Assembly: GCA_002450155.1 (NCBI GenBank)
Contig: DJYO01000020.1
Coordinates: forward strand, 1 to 48,881
DNA: 48,881 nucleotides
Source: Mageeibacillus sp. UBA6976
GTDB taxonomy: Bacteria > Bacillota > Clostridia > Saccharofermentanales > Saccharofermentanaceae
Direction of reading: 5' to 3'
A program made the position numbers and the translations under genes. Position 1 is the first letter of the stretch. Each line of letters starts with the position of its first letter. Below are positions 41,782 to 48,881 of the stretch, in pieces. The notes under the pieces were generated by a model that was not told the origin of the DNA, searched no databases, and saw only the letters and a program-made list of their open reading frames with translations.

Positions 41782-43161
41782 TCAAGGCAAGACCCTTATG
41801 CTGCCCTCGAAGACCTCGTGTCCGCGCAATATCCTGGCAGTCCCTGAATTGATGTAATCCAGGGTCTCGGAGGTAATGAGTTCGCCGGGCACAAGCAAGG
41901 GAACTCCGGGGGGATAGCAGAACAGGTATTCGCCTGAGAGCTTGCCGCAGGATTCTTCAAGAGGTGCTTCTTCAGCCGTAAGGCCTCTTGCTGCAGCAGT
42001 CTTGATATTATCGATAAGATGAGGTTTGGGCCTTGGGATAACTCTTATCTCAGGCATCTCAAAGCTTCCCAATTCATCTATCTTGAGCATTGCTGATACA
42101 AACCTTGCTATGCTCTCTTCTGTATCGCCCACACCTGTCATGGCGATTATATGGGTGGCAAAGGCCGCTTCGACCTCTATGTTAAAGTCTGATCTCAGCT
42201 GCTCTGCAAGCCTTATCCCATCTCCCAATATGACCAGCTTGGACCTCTCCCTGATGGGAGCCTGCCAGAACCTGAAATTCTTAAGAGAAGACAGATTCTG
42301 CTCAGCATATATAATGCCCTTCTCCCATTCTTTCATCAGATCCTTATTTGAGTTAATATCAGCGATCATCGAGGATACGCCCTTAAGCAGCACGTAGGAA
42401 GGGGAGCTGGTCTCATAGACATCGATATAGTGCCTTATAAGGGTCTCGCTGATGCCGCAGGTTTCATATGTCAGCATTACCGCTGTCTGGGTAGGGGCAT
42501 TAAGAGTCTTGTGCAGGCTCTTTATAACGATGTCGCCCTCCTGTTCTTCTCCCCAAAAATCATCTCCAAGGCCAAGATGCGCTCCGTGAGCACAGTCTGT
42601 TATAAGAGTCGCGTCATAGCGTCTTGCAACGCTTGCTATACCCTTGCAGTCGGATAAGACGCCTTCGTAGGTAGGAGATGTTACGATAACCATCTTTATC
42701 TGAGGGTTGCGCATGAGAATATTCTCTATCTCATATGCTGACACGGAACCTGCGAAGGGCAGGGCAGTGTCTGTTACCGGCATAAGAGGGACAATGGGCG
42801 TTCCCGTCAGTTCCAGAGCGTGCCAGACGGCCAGATGGCAGTTCATTGCAACCAGAGCATGACATCCGGGACTTGCGGCTGCTACCGCAGATATGGCGGC
42901 AAGCAGCATTGCTGTCGAGCCGCCAACGGAGATATAGGCCTTATCTGCGCCCCAGAGCTTAGCTGCGGCATCCTCCATATCCTTAATGAGCCCCTTGGGG
43001 GAATGAAGATTATCAAAACCCGATATCTCGGTTATATCTTCCTTGAACGCCTTGGATATAACGTCCGTATTGCGTTTGTGCCCCGGCATATGCATAGGCA
43101 GAGGATCTGTTCCAAGATACATCTTTAGGGCAGCGCCCAGTCTGTCGTTATTGTATTGCAT
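41782..43161 (-). CDS. PLP-dependent Orn/Lys/Arg decarboxylase
   Basis: A 459-aa fold-type I decarboxylase of the small Gram-positive group (Bacillus SpeA/YaaO-like, lacking the N-terminal wing domain of E. coli enzymes). N-terminal motif PLPMHMPGHKRN; SVGGSTAML; ITDCAHGAHLG (the Asp contacts the PLP nitrogen); and IVIKSLHKTLNAPTQTAVM with the PLP lysine. The C-terminal domain has YLFCYPPGVPLLVPGE. It would decarboxylate arginine, lysine or ornithine for polyamine synthesis or acid stress; which one cannot be read. ATG 43161 has AGGAGCTTT upstream. It follows the zinc-ribbon gene across a terminator, so it is likely its own unit. Confidence 0.92.
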   Translation of the reverse strand: MQYNNDRLGAALKMYLGTDPLPMHMPGHKRNTDVISKAFKEDITEISGFDNLHSPKGLIKDMEDAAAKLWGADKAYISVGGSTAMLLAAISAVAAASPGCHALVAMNCHLAVWHALELTGTPIVPLMPVTDTALPFAGSVSAYEIENILMRNPQIKMVIVTSPTYEGVLSDCKGIASVARRYDATLITDCAHGAHLGLGDDFWGEEQEGDIVIKSLHKTLNAPTQTAVMLTYETCGISETLIRHYIDVYETSSPSYVLLKGVSSMIADINSNKDLMKEWEKGIIYAEQNLSSLKNFRFWQAPIRERSKLVILGDGIRLAEQLRSDFNIEVEAAFATHIIAMTGVGDTEESIARFVSAMLKIDELGSFEMPEIRVIPRPKPHLIDNIKTAAARGLTAEEAPLEESCGKLSGEYLFCYPPGVPLLVPGELITSETLDYINSGTARILRGHEVFEGSIRVLP

Positions 43162-43177
43162 AAAGCTCCTTTATAGA

Positions 43178-43212
43178 AGAAAACCCTGCCTGCTGCAGAG
43201 CAACGGGCAGGG
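43178..43212 (-). terminator. Terminator of the zinc-ribbon protein gene
   Basis: Reading leftwards, CCCTGCC (43212-43206) and GGCAGGG (43190-43184) pair around a 15-nt loop, followed by TTTTCTT. Confidence 0.75.
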
Positions 43213-43242
43213 CAAAGAAATGGAGTAAAATGAATAGATAGA

Positions 43243-44085
43243 TTACTTAGGGTCAATAACCGTGAAGCTGTAGCTTGATACAACGTCAGGGTTCTCGTAG
43301 ATCGTCTTCTGCATATCGAGGGCTGTAGCCAGGAGCAATGTGTAAGGGCTGATATCTCCGTTAAGGAGCTGAGTGTCTGACGCATAGCTGATAGCCTGAG
43401 CTTCGTCATCTGTAAGGAGCATATACTGGGATACGAGGAAGAGTGATCTTACACCTACGCTCATATGTACGAGCTTCTTGTTGACTGTATATGCAGGAGA
43501 TGAGCTGGTTGTTGTAGAGAGCCTGCTGCTGAAGGACAGACCGAGAGCAGAGCTTGAAGAAGCTATTGAGCTTGTCTCTTCCTGGATGAACAAAGGCTTG
43601 CCCTCAACACCGACCTTACCTACTTCGTGGAAGAGAGCGATGATGATAGCTGTCTCTTCATCGCACTGAGGCATGATGGTGTCCTTGATCCTTAAGAGCT
43701 GCTTTGCAACAGAAACGCTCCTGATGAGGAGACCCTTCTCACATGCAAGAGGACCCTTAACATCAGCAGGTGCCGTGAGCCAGGAAGTTCTGTTCTCGAG
43801 GAAGTCGATAAAGTGATCGAACTCTGTCTTCCTCCTGACGATAGCTGCCTTGAGCTGACCATAGAGAACATCAACGTTATCCTTATCGACTCTGATCATA
43901 GGCATAATGCCTGCGTTCTCGTTCTTTCCAGTTGCTGCTGCGGATACTGCTGCTGCCTGAGGAGTTACAACTGTCTCACCTGCATCACCATTACCGCCGT
44001 CATCAGCAGTAAATGTATACTTACACTTAGGGCATCTTATTGCCTGATTGGCAATGACCATACCACAATCCGGACACTTTTTCAT
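43243..44085 (-). CDS. Zinc-ribbon protein with a degenerate HD domain
   Basis: A 280-aa protein starting at ATG 44085 (GGAGGTCTGTATTT upstream). Residues 1-25 form a zinc ribbon (Cys4, Cys7, Cys18, Cys21 in CPDCGMV...CPKCKYTF). An Ala/Gly linker follows, then an HD-like domain (about 80-270): HFIDFLENRTSWLTAP, GLLIRSVSVAKQLL and ALFHEVGKVGVEGKPLF. In related Clostridia proteins I expect a His-Ser after GLL and His-Asp in the FHDVGKVG motif; here these are Arg-Ser and His-Glu, so metal-dependent hydrolysis is probably lost. A Ser/Thr-rich insertion lies at about 172-196. It may be a binding protein derived from an HD enzyme. It has its own promoter and terminator. Confidence 0.7.
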   Translation of the reverse strand: MKKCPDCGMVIANQAIRCPKCKYTFTADDGGNGDAGETVVTPQAAAVSAAATGKNENAGIMPMIRVDKDNVDVLYGQLKAAIVRRKTEFDHFIDFLENRTSWLTAPADVKGPLACEKGLLIRSVSVAKQLLRIKDTIMPQCDEETAIIIALFHEVGKVGVEGKPLFIQEETSSIASSSSALGLSFSSRLSTTTSSSPAYTVNKKLVHMSVGVRSLFLVSQYMLLTDDEAQAISYASDTQLLNGDISPYTLLLATALDMQKTIYENPDVVSSYSFTVIDPK

Positions 44086-44147
44086 AAATACAGACCTCCT
44101 GGTTTGCGGCGCAGATAAATCTAAATCTAACGCTTTTATAATTTCCA

Positions 44148-44176
44148 ATTTTACAACTCAAAAATTTACTATTCAA
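44148..44176 (-). promoter_or_regulatory. Promoter of the zinc-ribbon protein gene
   Basis: Minus strand: TTGAAT (44176-44171), exact 17-bp spacer, TAAAAT (44153-44148); leader about 55 nt. Confidence 0.65.
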
Positions 44177-44241
44177 TAAAAAGATTATGGAATTTGATGG
44201 TATTTACAAAAGTTTAAAATCTTTGGTTAGTCAGCCTGACC

Positions 44242-44278
44242 AAAAAAAGAAGACACTGACGAGGGGTGTCAGTGTCTT
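44242..44278 (-). terminator. Minus-strand terminator in the 317-bp gap
   Basis: AAGACACTGAC (44250-44260) and GTCAGTGTCTT (44268-44278) form a perfect 11-bp stem. A seven-T run follows on the minus strand (44248-44242). It would stop leftward transcription coming from the divIC operon. Confidence 0.75.
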
Positions 44279-44402
44279 AAGGAGGGTGTTATGAAGTAAG
44301 GAACAATTACTTAGAACAACCATATAATAACATGTACCAGGTTTACTTTAAGCGTCAAAAAGGGCAAAATAGTGGCAATGGTTTTATATAGTGAGGCATA
44401 AG
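44279..44402 (+). other. Remainder of the gap: strong ribosome site before a two-codon frame, and a -10 box
   Basis: Directly after the hairpin, TTAAGGAGGGTGTT is followed by ATG AAG TAA, a near-ideal ribosome site on a minimal frame. AAGTAA and TTACTT (44294-44299 and 44306-44311) can pair. TATAAT at 44323-44328 is a possible -10 for the 86-aa gene, with a poor -35. No other coding capacity is seen. Confidence 0.4.
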
Positions 44403-44663
44403 ATGACACTTGAAGGAAAGCTGTTCAAAGGCAACCGTATGACCGAGATATGCGAGGTGACAACTCCTGACAGGGAAGCTGCATTCTCGAAACTCCTGGA
44501 AGAGGCCCTTATCCTGCTCTGCCGGGAGATGGATGTGCCGGTCCCCATGTGGATGAAGAAGAATACCAGAGAGTTTGCAGCCTTCCACCAGACTATATTC
44601 TTTAGGGAACAGTATACCGAGAAGGTCAGGTTCGACCGGTTCCAGATCAGAATGATAAAGTAA
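44403..44663 (+). CDS. 86-aa conserved-looking protein of unknown function
   Basis: A small soluble protein from ATG 44403 (GTGAGG upstream). It is dense in charged and aromatic residues (FKGNRMTEICEVTTPDREA, VPVPMWMKKNTREFAAFHQT, KVRFDRFQIRMIK), with no membrane helix or metal motif. I do not recognise a domain. I prefer it over the longer opposite-strand frame because it has a ribosome site, a -10 box upstream, ordinary composition and a bracketing hairpin. It lies antisense to the 3' extension of the divIC operon. Confidence 0.6.
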   Translation: MTLEGKLFKGNRMTEICEVTTPDREAAFSKLLEEALILLCREMDVPVPMWMKKNTREFAAFHQTIFFREQYTEKVRFDRFQIRMIK

Positions 44664-44665
44664 TA

Positions 44666-44699
44666 AACAAAGGCCGTGACAGATGTCGCGACCTTTGTT
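44666..44699. terminator. Hairpin between convergent genes (86-aa gene and divIC)
   Basis: AACAAAGG...CCTTTGTT outer stem and CGTGAC/GTCGCG inner stem with a 4-nt loop. The T-rich tract is weak on both strands, so terminator strength is uncertain. Confidence 0.5.
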
Positions 44700-44727
44700 C
44701 AACAGCAAATTAAGTCCGGAGGACCAG

Positions 44728-45030
44728 TTAGTCACCTGAGACCCTGAAGATAACCTCTCCCGGGTAAACCATATCAAGCTGGGATCTTGCGATACTCTCG
44801 ATATAAGCATCATCGCCGCCGAAGTCTTCCTGAGCCTTGAGCTGGTTGAGTCTGTCGCTCAAGGATTCGGACTGGGCTATCAGAGAGGCGTTCTCAGCCT
44901 TAAGTCTCTGACGCTGCTGCATGATATTAGAGTATTTGGTAATGCACATGATGAGCATGACGACAAAGCATATACAGATCATTGTCTTGAGGAATGATAT
45001 TCCGTGTGTTCTGTGCTTTATCTTACGCAT
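44728..45030 (-). CDS. divIC: Septum-formation protein DivIC/FtsB family
   Basis: A 100-aa bitopic membrane protein: basic cytoplasmic N-terminus (MRKIKHRTHG), one helix (about 13-32) and a short coiled coil (QQRQRLKAENASLIAQSESL), ending with the DivIC-type segment DDAYIESIARSQLDMVYPGE. Start at ATG 45030 with AAGGAAGGG upstream. DivIC bridges FtsL and DivIB in the divisome outside the membrane. It is the last gene of the ybaB-recR-rqcP operon, 93 bp after the multi-pass membrane protein gene; the rqcP...divIC order is typical of Bacillota. Confidence 0.88.
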   Translation of the reverse strand: MRKIKHRTHGISFLKTMICICFVVMLIMCITKYSNIMQQRQRLKAENASLIAQSESLSDRLNQLKAQEDFGGDDAYIESIARSQLDMVYPGEVIFRVSGD

Positions 45031-45123
45031 CAAGAGCCCTTCCTTAACAGTTTTATAGACTAAATATCGCACAAGGACAGAGGTAAGACAACAGAACAGG
45101 GGCAATCGTAAAGCAAATGTAAC

Positions 45124-46410
45124 TTAGACTTTGACGCCGATCCTCTTGATGAATTCCTTAATAAGAGAATACATAATGAATATGGTGAAGACCGTACCAA
45201 TGAACTTTACTCTGTCTCCGCTCATATAGATCGTAGGGGAGAAGCCGATGATCATGGTACAACATGCGCCTCCATAGAACAGCAGTGCCATATCAGGGCG
45301 GGGGCGCTCCTCGGAGAATACGATAAACAGCAGGTATCCTAATGCCACAAGCATGGTTACGGCAATTATCACATTCCAGATCTGGAAATCTTTGTAAACG
45401 AACTGGGGATTATCGAAATTGATAAATTTATAAAGATCGTTTACCAGGGGAATATGCCTGATGTGATTTGTCTTGGTCATGATGATCTTATCCATAAGAG
45501 CCCCCAGGAAATAAAGATCAACGATAACGCTTATTACCTTGGTATATACGGGAGACTTGGAGCGTAGTATTAGAGCACAGACGGCTGTCGCGATCACCAG
45601 CATAACAAGGGTAAGATCAGACATATACATCTTGATCGTATAGACTAGGCCGATAACTATCTTCTGATCTACGGTATACATACCATAGTAAGGCAGCCAC
45701 TCCAGAGTCTCGGAGAGCGTCCTTACGGCATTGCCCGGCATACTGACAAATATTACGGAAAGAACTGCGATAAGGAGTGCAAGGAGAGGTGTGACAAAGC
45801 CCTTGCGCCTAAGGTATATCTTATTCCAGAGGACCAAAAGGATGGCGAATACCGTATCGAAAGCCGCGATCTGCTCAAAGCTTGTGGCATAGAAAATGCC
45901 TATGCCGCATAAGACCCATTCCCAGTTCTTGACCTTGATATCTCTTGATTCGGCAACGAAGGGGTAGAGCATAAACATAGAAAGCCCCGTGCCCCAGAGA
46001 TAGAATACGGCAGCGCTCTTCCAGACTAGAGAAAGGGCGATCCCGGGAGACAGGATGACCTGCAGGAGCACTCCCTCCAAAAGAGGCCAGTAGGACTTGT
46101 TTAGCTCTTCGCCTGCAAAAGTCTTGTTAAGTCCGTATATGAGGATCAGGTAGAAGGCAGAGTTAAGTATGGAGAATACAAAGTTAGGCAGCTTTATGAT
46201 CAGCTCGAATATAGCTGCCGGGACCACTCTTCCGCTCCACATGGTGGTATTGGCATAAAGCCAGGTGAAGAAGCCTCCAAAACGCTCTACGGCATCAAGA
46301 TTATGGATGTCGTCCAATACATTGCCGATAGTGCTGTACAGGGTCAGTATGATCAGATACAGCATTATCCAGTATTTATATTTCTTTATAAAAGCCAGTG
46401 CTTTCTTCAT
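45124..46410 (-). CDS. Multi-pass membrane protein (DUF6056-like), function unknown
   Basis: A 428-aa protein with about ten or eleven transmembrane helices. SGRVVPAAIFELI near residue 60 and SMPGNAVRTLSETLEW near residue 225 resemble the APGN/R pattern of the DUF6056 family, whose members look like membrane glycosyltransferases or polymer-surface proteins; I hold this at moderate confidence. Its start overlaps the preceding gene by 4 bp (ATGA). It lies between rqcP and divIC, where spore formers usually have yabP/yabQ, so a cell-envelope role is plausible. Confidence 0.7.
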   Translation of the reverse strand: MKKALAFIKKYKYWIMLYLIILTLYSTIGNVLDDIHNLDAVERFGGFFTWLYANTTMWSGRVVPAAIFELIIKLPNFVFSILNSAFYLILIYGLNKTFAGEELNKSYWPLLEGVLLQVILSPGIALSLVWKSAAVFYLWGTGLSMFMLYPFVAESRDIKVKNWEWVLCGIGIFYATSFEQIAAFDTVFAILLVLWNKIYLRRKGFVTPLLALLIAVLSVIFVSMPGNAVRTLSETLEWLPYYGMYTVDQKIVIGLVYTIKMYMSDLTLVMLVIATAVCALILRSKSPVYTKVISVIVDLYFLGALMDKIIMTKTNHIRHIPLVNDLYKFINFDNPQFVYKDFQIWNVIIAVTMLVALGYLLFIVFSEERPRPDMALLFYGGACCTMIIGFSPTIYMSGDRVKFIGTVFTIFIMYSLIKEFIKRIGVKV

Positions 46411-46916
46411 TTGATCTCGTAGAGCTCCATATTATCGTAAGGATCTGTAACTGCCATATAGAAGGTGGCATCCTTGGCAAAATCCAGATAGTCTGTAGGA
46501 ACGATGGCTTTGAAGCCGCAGTACCTGTAATTGGTGCCGTCGCGCAGCTTCCTCGTGACATCCTTCCTTAAGACCAGGACTGTGGGGAGGAGCACTACGT
46601 TATCACCGTCTATAAGTGCAAGGTGCATATTGTTATAGACGCTGCTTCCGCCTGCTCCTTCGCCGAAATTGTAGTAATTGTAGGTTATGCCCTCAAGGAC
46701 AAACCAGCCTTCGATCTCCCTGATATTCTCCTTCTGCACATCAGATTCGATCTTATATGCAGAATCATATGAACCGTAGGACACATCAGAGAGCTTTACC
46801 AGAGAAACATTATTCCTGGTGTGCATGGCCAGATGGACGATACCGTAACTTGCAACAAAAGCTACTAAGATAACGGGAATAAGGAGCACATCCGGGAATT
46901 TAAGAAATTTAGACAT
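46407..46916 (-). CDS. Membrane-anchored protein of unknown function
   Basis: A 169-aa protein with one N-terminal helix (about 8-31) and an extracellular, probably beta-rich domain of about 135 residues (EIEGWFVLEGITYNYYNFGE, LIDGDNVVLLPTVLVLRKDV, RYCGFKAIVPTDYLDFA). The start shares a base with the stop of rqcP and the end overlaps the next membrane-protein gene by 4 bp. The tight coupling suggests that the two membrane proteins act together. I recognise no family. Confidence 0.7.
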   Translation of the reverse strand: MSKFLKFPDVLLIPVILVAFVASYGIVHLAMHTRNNVSLVKLSDVSYGSYDSAYKIESDVQKENIREIEGWFVLEGITYNYYNFGEGAGGSSVYNNMHLALIDGDNVVLLPTVLVLRKDVTRKLRDGTNYRYCGFKAIVPTDYLDFAKDATFYMAVTDPYDNMELYEIK

Positions 46917-47176
46917 CAGGTGAGTCCCTCCTGATCTTCTATTATCTCGTACATAGAGGATGCTTCTTCCTTGCGGGGAGATTCAGGGAGGGCTAAAACT
47001 CTAAAACTGACAGAGCCGTTACCAAAAAGAATGGTAACGACATCTCCGATCTTAAGTTTGACAGAAGGTTTTGCCTCTCTTCCGTTAACGCTGACTCTGC
47101 CCTGTGAACAGACATCGTTAGCGACAGTCCGGCGCTTTATTACCCTCGACAGTTTAAGGAATTTGTCCAGTCTCAT
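46916..47176 (-). CDS. rqcP: S4-domain RNA-binding protein RqcP (YabO)
   Basis: An 86-aa S4-domain protein: MRLDKFLKLSRVIKRRTVAN, QGRVSVNGREAKPSVKLKIGD. In Bacillus, RqcP binds stalled 50S-peptidyl-tRNA with RqcH and drives alanine tailing in ribosome quality control. Length and sequence fit the family; the last 20 residues are an acidic tail. It is 9 bp downstream of recR. Confidence 0.92.
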   Translation of the reverse strand: MRLDKFLKLSRVIKRRTVANDVCSQGRVSVNGREAKPSVKLKIGDVVTILFGNGSVSFRVLALPESPRKEEASSMYEIIEDQEGLT

Positions 47177-47185
47177 TATCTGTCC

Positions 47186-47797
47186 TCATTCATCCGAAAG
47201 ATTGACCCTGCCGCGCAGAGCACTTGCCAGGGTAAGGTCATCAGCATATTCGATATCAGAGCCCATGGGAAGTCCTGATGCAAGGCGGGTTACTGTAATG
47301 CCTGACGGGGAGATGAGCCTTGCAAGATAAAGGGCAGTAGCGCTTCCTTCAGGATCCTGATTGGTAGCTACTATAACTTCCTTCACCTCGCTGTTGGTCT
47401 GAAGCCTCTCTAAGAGTTGCGGTATGGTGGTGTCGCTCAAACTCTTACGCTTAAGAGGATCAAAGACACCGTGGAGCACGTGATACAGACCTTTGTATTC
47501 GTGCATCCTCTCAAATGTCGATACATCCTGAGGCGTCTCGACCACCATGATGGTAGTCTTGTCCCTCATGGCATCCGAGCATATCGGGCAGGGATCGCTG
47601 TCAGTATAGTTCTGACATATAGAGCATCTCTTGACCAGTTTGCGTGCGGCTGCTATGGATTCCGTAAGATCCTGTACCTTGGCTTCATCCATTGCAAGGA
47701 TGTGGAAGGCAAGGCGCTGGGCCAGTTTTCCGCCTATACCCGGGAGAGCTGACAGCTGGGCTATCAACTGCTGTATCGATGGAGAATATCTTGCCAT
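47186..47797 (-). CDS. recR: Recombination mediator RecR
   Basis: A complete 203-aa RecR of the RecFOR pathway, loading RecA onto gapped DNA. Helix-hairpin-helix LSALPGIGGKLAQRLAFHIL (about 15-34), zinc finger CSICQNYTDSDPCPIC (about 57-72), Toprim domain with MVVETPQDV and ATNQDPEGSATALYL, and the C-terminal VTRLASGLPMGSDIEYAD motif. It begins 1 bp after the YbaB stop; ybaB-recR is the common bacterial order. Confidence 0.98.
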   Translation of the reverse strand: MARYSPSIQQLIAQLSALPGIGGKLAQRLAFHILAMDEAKVQDLTESIAAARKLVKRCSICQNYTDSDPCPICSDAMRDKTTIMVVETPQDVSTFERMHEYKGLYHVLHGVFDPLKRKSLSDTTIPQLLERLQTNSEVKEVIVATNQDPEGSATALYLARLISPSGITVTRLASGLPMGSDIEYADDLTLASALRGRVNLSDE

Positions 47798-47798
47798 A

Positions 47799-48134
47799 TC
47801 AGAAGGGCATCTTAACTCCGCCGGTAATAGCGTTCATGCGCTCGGTGGATTCCTTCTCAAGTGCCTCGGCAGCCTGATTGACAGCAGCCATTATGAGATC
47901 GCCAAGACCCTCAGCGTCATCGGGATCTATAACATCCTTATTGATCTCAACATTGTAGATCTTATGGTCACCGCCGAGAACGACCTTAACCATCTCGCCG
48001 CCTGCAGTGCCTGTGATACGAAGCTCTCTTATCTCTGCCTGTGCAATCTCGATCTGCTTCTGCATTCTCTGTGCCTGTGCCATGAGATTACCCATATTGC
48101 CACCGGGCATTCCGCGAAAACTTCCTTTTGCCAT
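47799..48134 (-). CDS. ybaB: YbaB/EbfC nucleoid-associated protein
   Basis: A 111-aa DNA-binding protein with the usual Gly/Met-rich start (GGNMGNLMAQAQRMQKQIE) and core TGTAGGEMVKVVLGGDHKIY...INKDVIDPDDAEGLGDLIMAA. It forms tweezer-like dimers on DNA. CGGAGGATTTTATAA precedes the ATG. It is the first gene of the operon here; dnaX, its usual upstream neighbour, is not present, and instead a tnpB-type element lies divergently upstream. A -10 (TATAAT, 48177-48172) lies 38 bp before the ATG. Confidence 0.95.
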   Translation of the reverse strand: MAKGSFRGMPGGNMGNLMAQAQRMQKQIEIAQAEIRELRITGTAGGEMVKVVLGGDHKIYNVEINKDVIDPDDAEGLGDLIMAAVNQAAEALEKESTERMNAITGGVKMPF

Positions 48135-48171
48135 TTATAAAATCCTCCGATTTAATTAATATCTGTCGTAC

Positions 48172-48177
48172 ATTATA
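48172..48177 (-). promoter_or_regulatory. -10 box of the ybaB-recR operon
   Basis: TATAAT on the minus strand; no good -35 at 16-18 bp. The -35 zone falls inside the nested hairpin at 48184-48229, so element DNA may have replaced the original upstream promoter part. Confidence 0.45.
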
Positions 48178-48182
48178 ACCCA

Positions 48183-48881
48183 TGCGGGCGAGAAAACCCA
48201 CGGTTTTAACCGTGAGGATGATAGCCCGCTCTTTAATCTCTGAAGATAATATATTAACTAACATCTACTAATATGTCACTATATATCTATGAAGAATGAA
48301 TATAAACATACAAAGACAACTGTGTCCTTGATTAACTACCATTTTGTGTTCTGAAACTACCAAATGGTATGTTGATACCCAAAAACAAGACCGTAGGTGA
48401 CTGTATGCAAAAAGGCATTAAGTTTAGGGCATATCCTAACAAACAGCAACAAAACATAATAAACGGAACTTTCGGATGTTGCAGACTCATCTACAACAAA
48501 GGTCTAGCTATGCGTAATGATGCCTATGCCAATGGTGAAAAGATTGGCTATAATCAAACATCTGCTATGCTTACAGACCTTAAAAACCAGGAAGACTTCT
48601 CTTTCCTGAAGGATGCAGACTCTATCGCACTCCAACAGTCTTTGAGGGATTTAGACCGTGGGTTCAAAAACTTCTTTGAAAAACGTGCAAGACATCCGCA
48701 GTTCAAAAGTAAACACAATAACCATCAATCATACAGAACCATTAACCAGGGCGATAACATCCGCATAGTAGGGAATTATGTCAAGCTCCCGAAGCTCGGA
48801 TATGTTAAGATCAGGCAGTCTATGGAAGTAGGGCATATCAACAATGTTACGATTGAGCGAACGCCTACTGGGAAATACTTC
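48183..48881 (+). mobile_element. IS200/IS605-type (tnpB) element, left part; boundaries uncertain
   Basis: The span covers structured DNA and the 5' part of tnpB. A nested hairpin has outer arms GCGGGC/GCCCGC (48184-48189, 48224-48229) and inner arms CACGGTT/AACCGTG (48199-48205, 48208-48214). A second hairpin, TACCATTT/AAATGGTA (48337-48344, 48362-48369), lies 35 bp before tnpB. Such subterminal hairpins mark IS200/IS605 ends. No tnpA is in view and the right end is outside the window; the left boundary is my estimate. Confidence 0.45.
48405..48881 (+). CDS. tnpB: TnpB (OrfB) of an IS200/IS605-type element, 5' part only
   Basis: The open frame runs 159 codons from ATG 48405 to the window edge without a stop. 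The N-terminus MQKGIKFRAYPNKQQQNII, then FGCCRLIYNKGLAMR and LTDLKNQEDFSFLKDADSIA, followed by LQQSLRDLDRGFKNFFEKR and HPQFKSKH, is the helix-turn-helix and start of the wedge/REC region of TnpB/Fanzor-ancestor nucleases. TnpB is an RNA-guided DNA endonuclease using an omega RNA from the element's right end. The RuvC motifs lie beyond the edge, so activity cannot be judged. GTAGGTGACTGT precedes the ATG. Confidence 0.9.
   Translation, partial: MQKGIKFRAYPNKQQQNIINGTFGCCRLIYNKGLAMRNDAYANGEKIGYNQTSAMLTDLKNQEDFSFLKDADSIALQQSLRDLDRGFKNFFEKRARHPQFKSKHNNHQSYRTINQGDNIRIVGNYVKLPKLGYVKIRQSMEVGHINNVTIERTPTGKYF

Noticed and set aside
44355..44813. A 152-aa minus-strand open frame across the 86-aa gene and the divIC 3' end.
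   Set aside because: No ribosome site, overlaps divIC in another frame, and its translation is low in structured motifs; the plus-strand 86-aa frame has a ribosome site and upstream -10.
1..48881. CRISPR arrays, tRNA/rRNA genes and prophage structural genes.
   Set aside because: No regularly spaced repeats, no cloverleaf-like sequences with CCA ends and no capsid, terminase or tail genes were found on reading both strands; a tRNAscan and CRISPR-finder run would be decisive.

Overview
The window looks like part of the chromosome of an anaerobic, fibre-degrading Clostridia-type Bacillota (rumen or gut). Support for this: strong AGGAGG ribosome sites throughout, GTG starts, a SCIFF peptide with its radical-SAM maturase, a ybaB-recR-rqcP...divIC block without the spore-cortex genes yabP/yabQ, a domain-permuted GH3 enzyme as known from rumen Clostridia, a GH9-CBM3 cellulase and a GH5 cellulase. 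The genus cannot be fixed from sequence alone. No tRNA, rRNA or CRISPR array was seen.

Left part (1-13.6 kb): an LCP-family envelope protein, then a two-gene thiol unit (an EgtC/Dug3/YafJ-like class II amidotransferase and a very unusual protein joining two unrelated glutamate-cysteine ligase families). A TPR lipoprotein follows, then an ATC-hydrolase-like protein with a small metal-binding HMA protein. Next comes a leftward group read as PadR, DUF2812, CPBP protease and permuted GH3; the PadR gene has a clear autoregulatory promoter with two identical 7-5-7 operators. A GNAT acetyltransferase and a membrane protein end the section.

Accessory region (13.7-20.6 kb): a leftward cluster led by a protein fusing a sigma-70 region-2-like domain to a WYL domain. 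It is followed by a 311-aa and a 416-aa protein that I do not recognise, an HD-domain phosphohydrolase and a 170-aa unknown. Beyond lie a type I toxin locus of the holin-like family (with a candidate antisense RNA) and an AT-rich gene with a ParB-like DGHH motif. This is the best candidate for an undescribed system.

Middle (20.8-34.5 kb): a stand-alone GMP synthase ATP-pyrophosphatase subunit diverges from pyruvate kinase. An operon then combines two sugar-importer permeases, an HlyD-like adaptor, a MacB-periplasmic-domain-like protein and a lipid-anchored GH9-CBM3 cellulase, with no binding protein and no ATPase. A PutP-type sodium symporter and a membrane-anchored GH5 cellulase follow. The cellulases would cut cellulose at the cell surface; the GH3 enzyme (no signal peptide) would hydrolyse imported oligosaccharides; pyruvate kinase sits in the glycolytic outflow.

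Right part (34.6-48.9 kb): a MarR-ABC-ABC heterodimeric exporter operon with a palindromic operator; a glycosyltransferase with an apparently leaderless promoter; the SCIFF peptide, maturase and YfcE-like phosphodiesterase; an Orn/Lys/Arg decarboxylase; a zinc-ribbon protein with a decayed HD domain; the leftward ybaB-recR-rqcP-(two membrane proteins)-divIC operon; and, running off the right edge, the 5' part of an IS200/IS605-type tnpB with structured DNA upstream.
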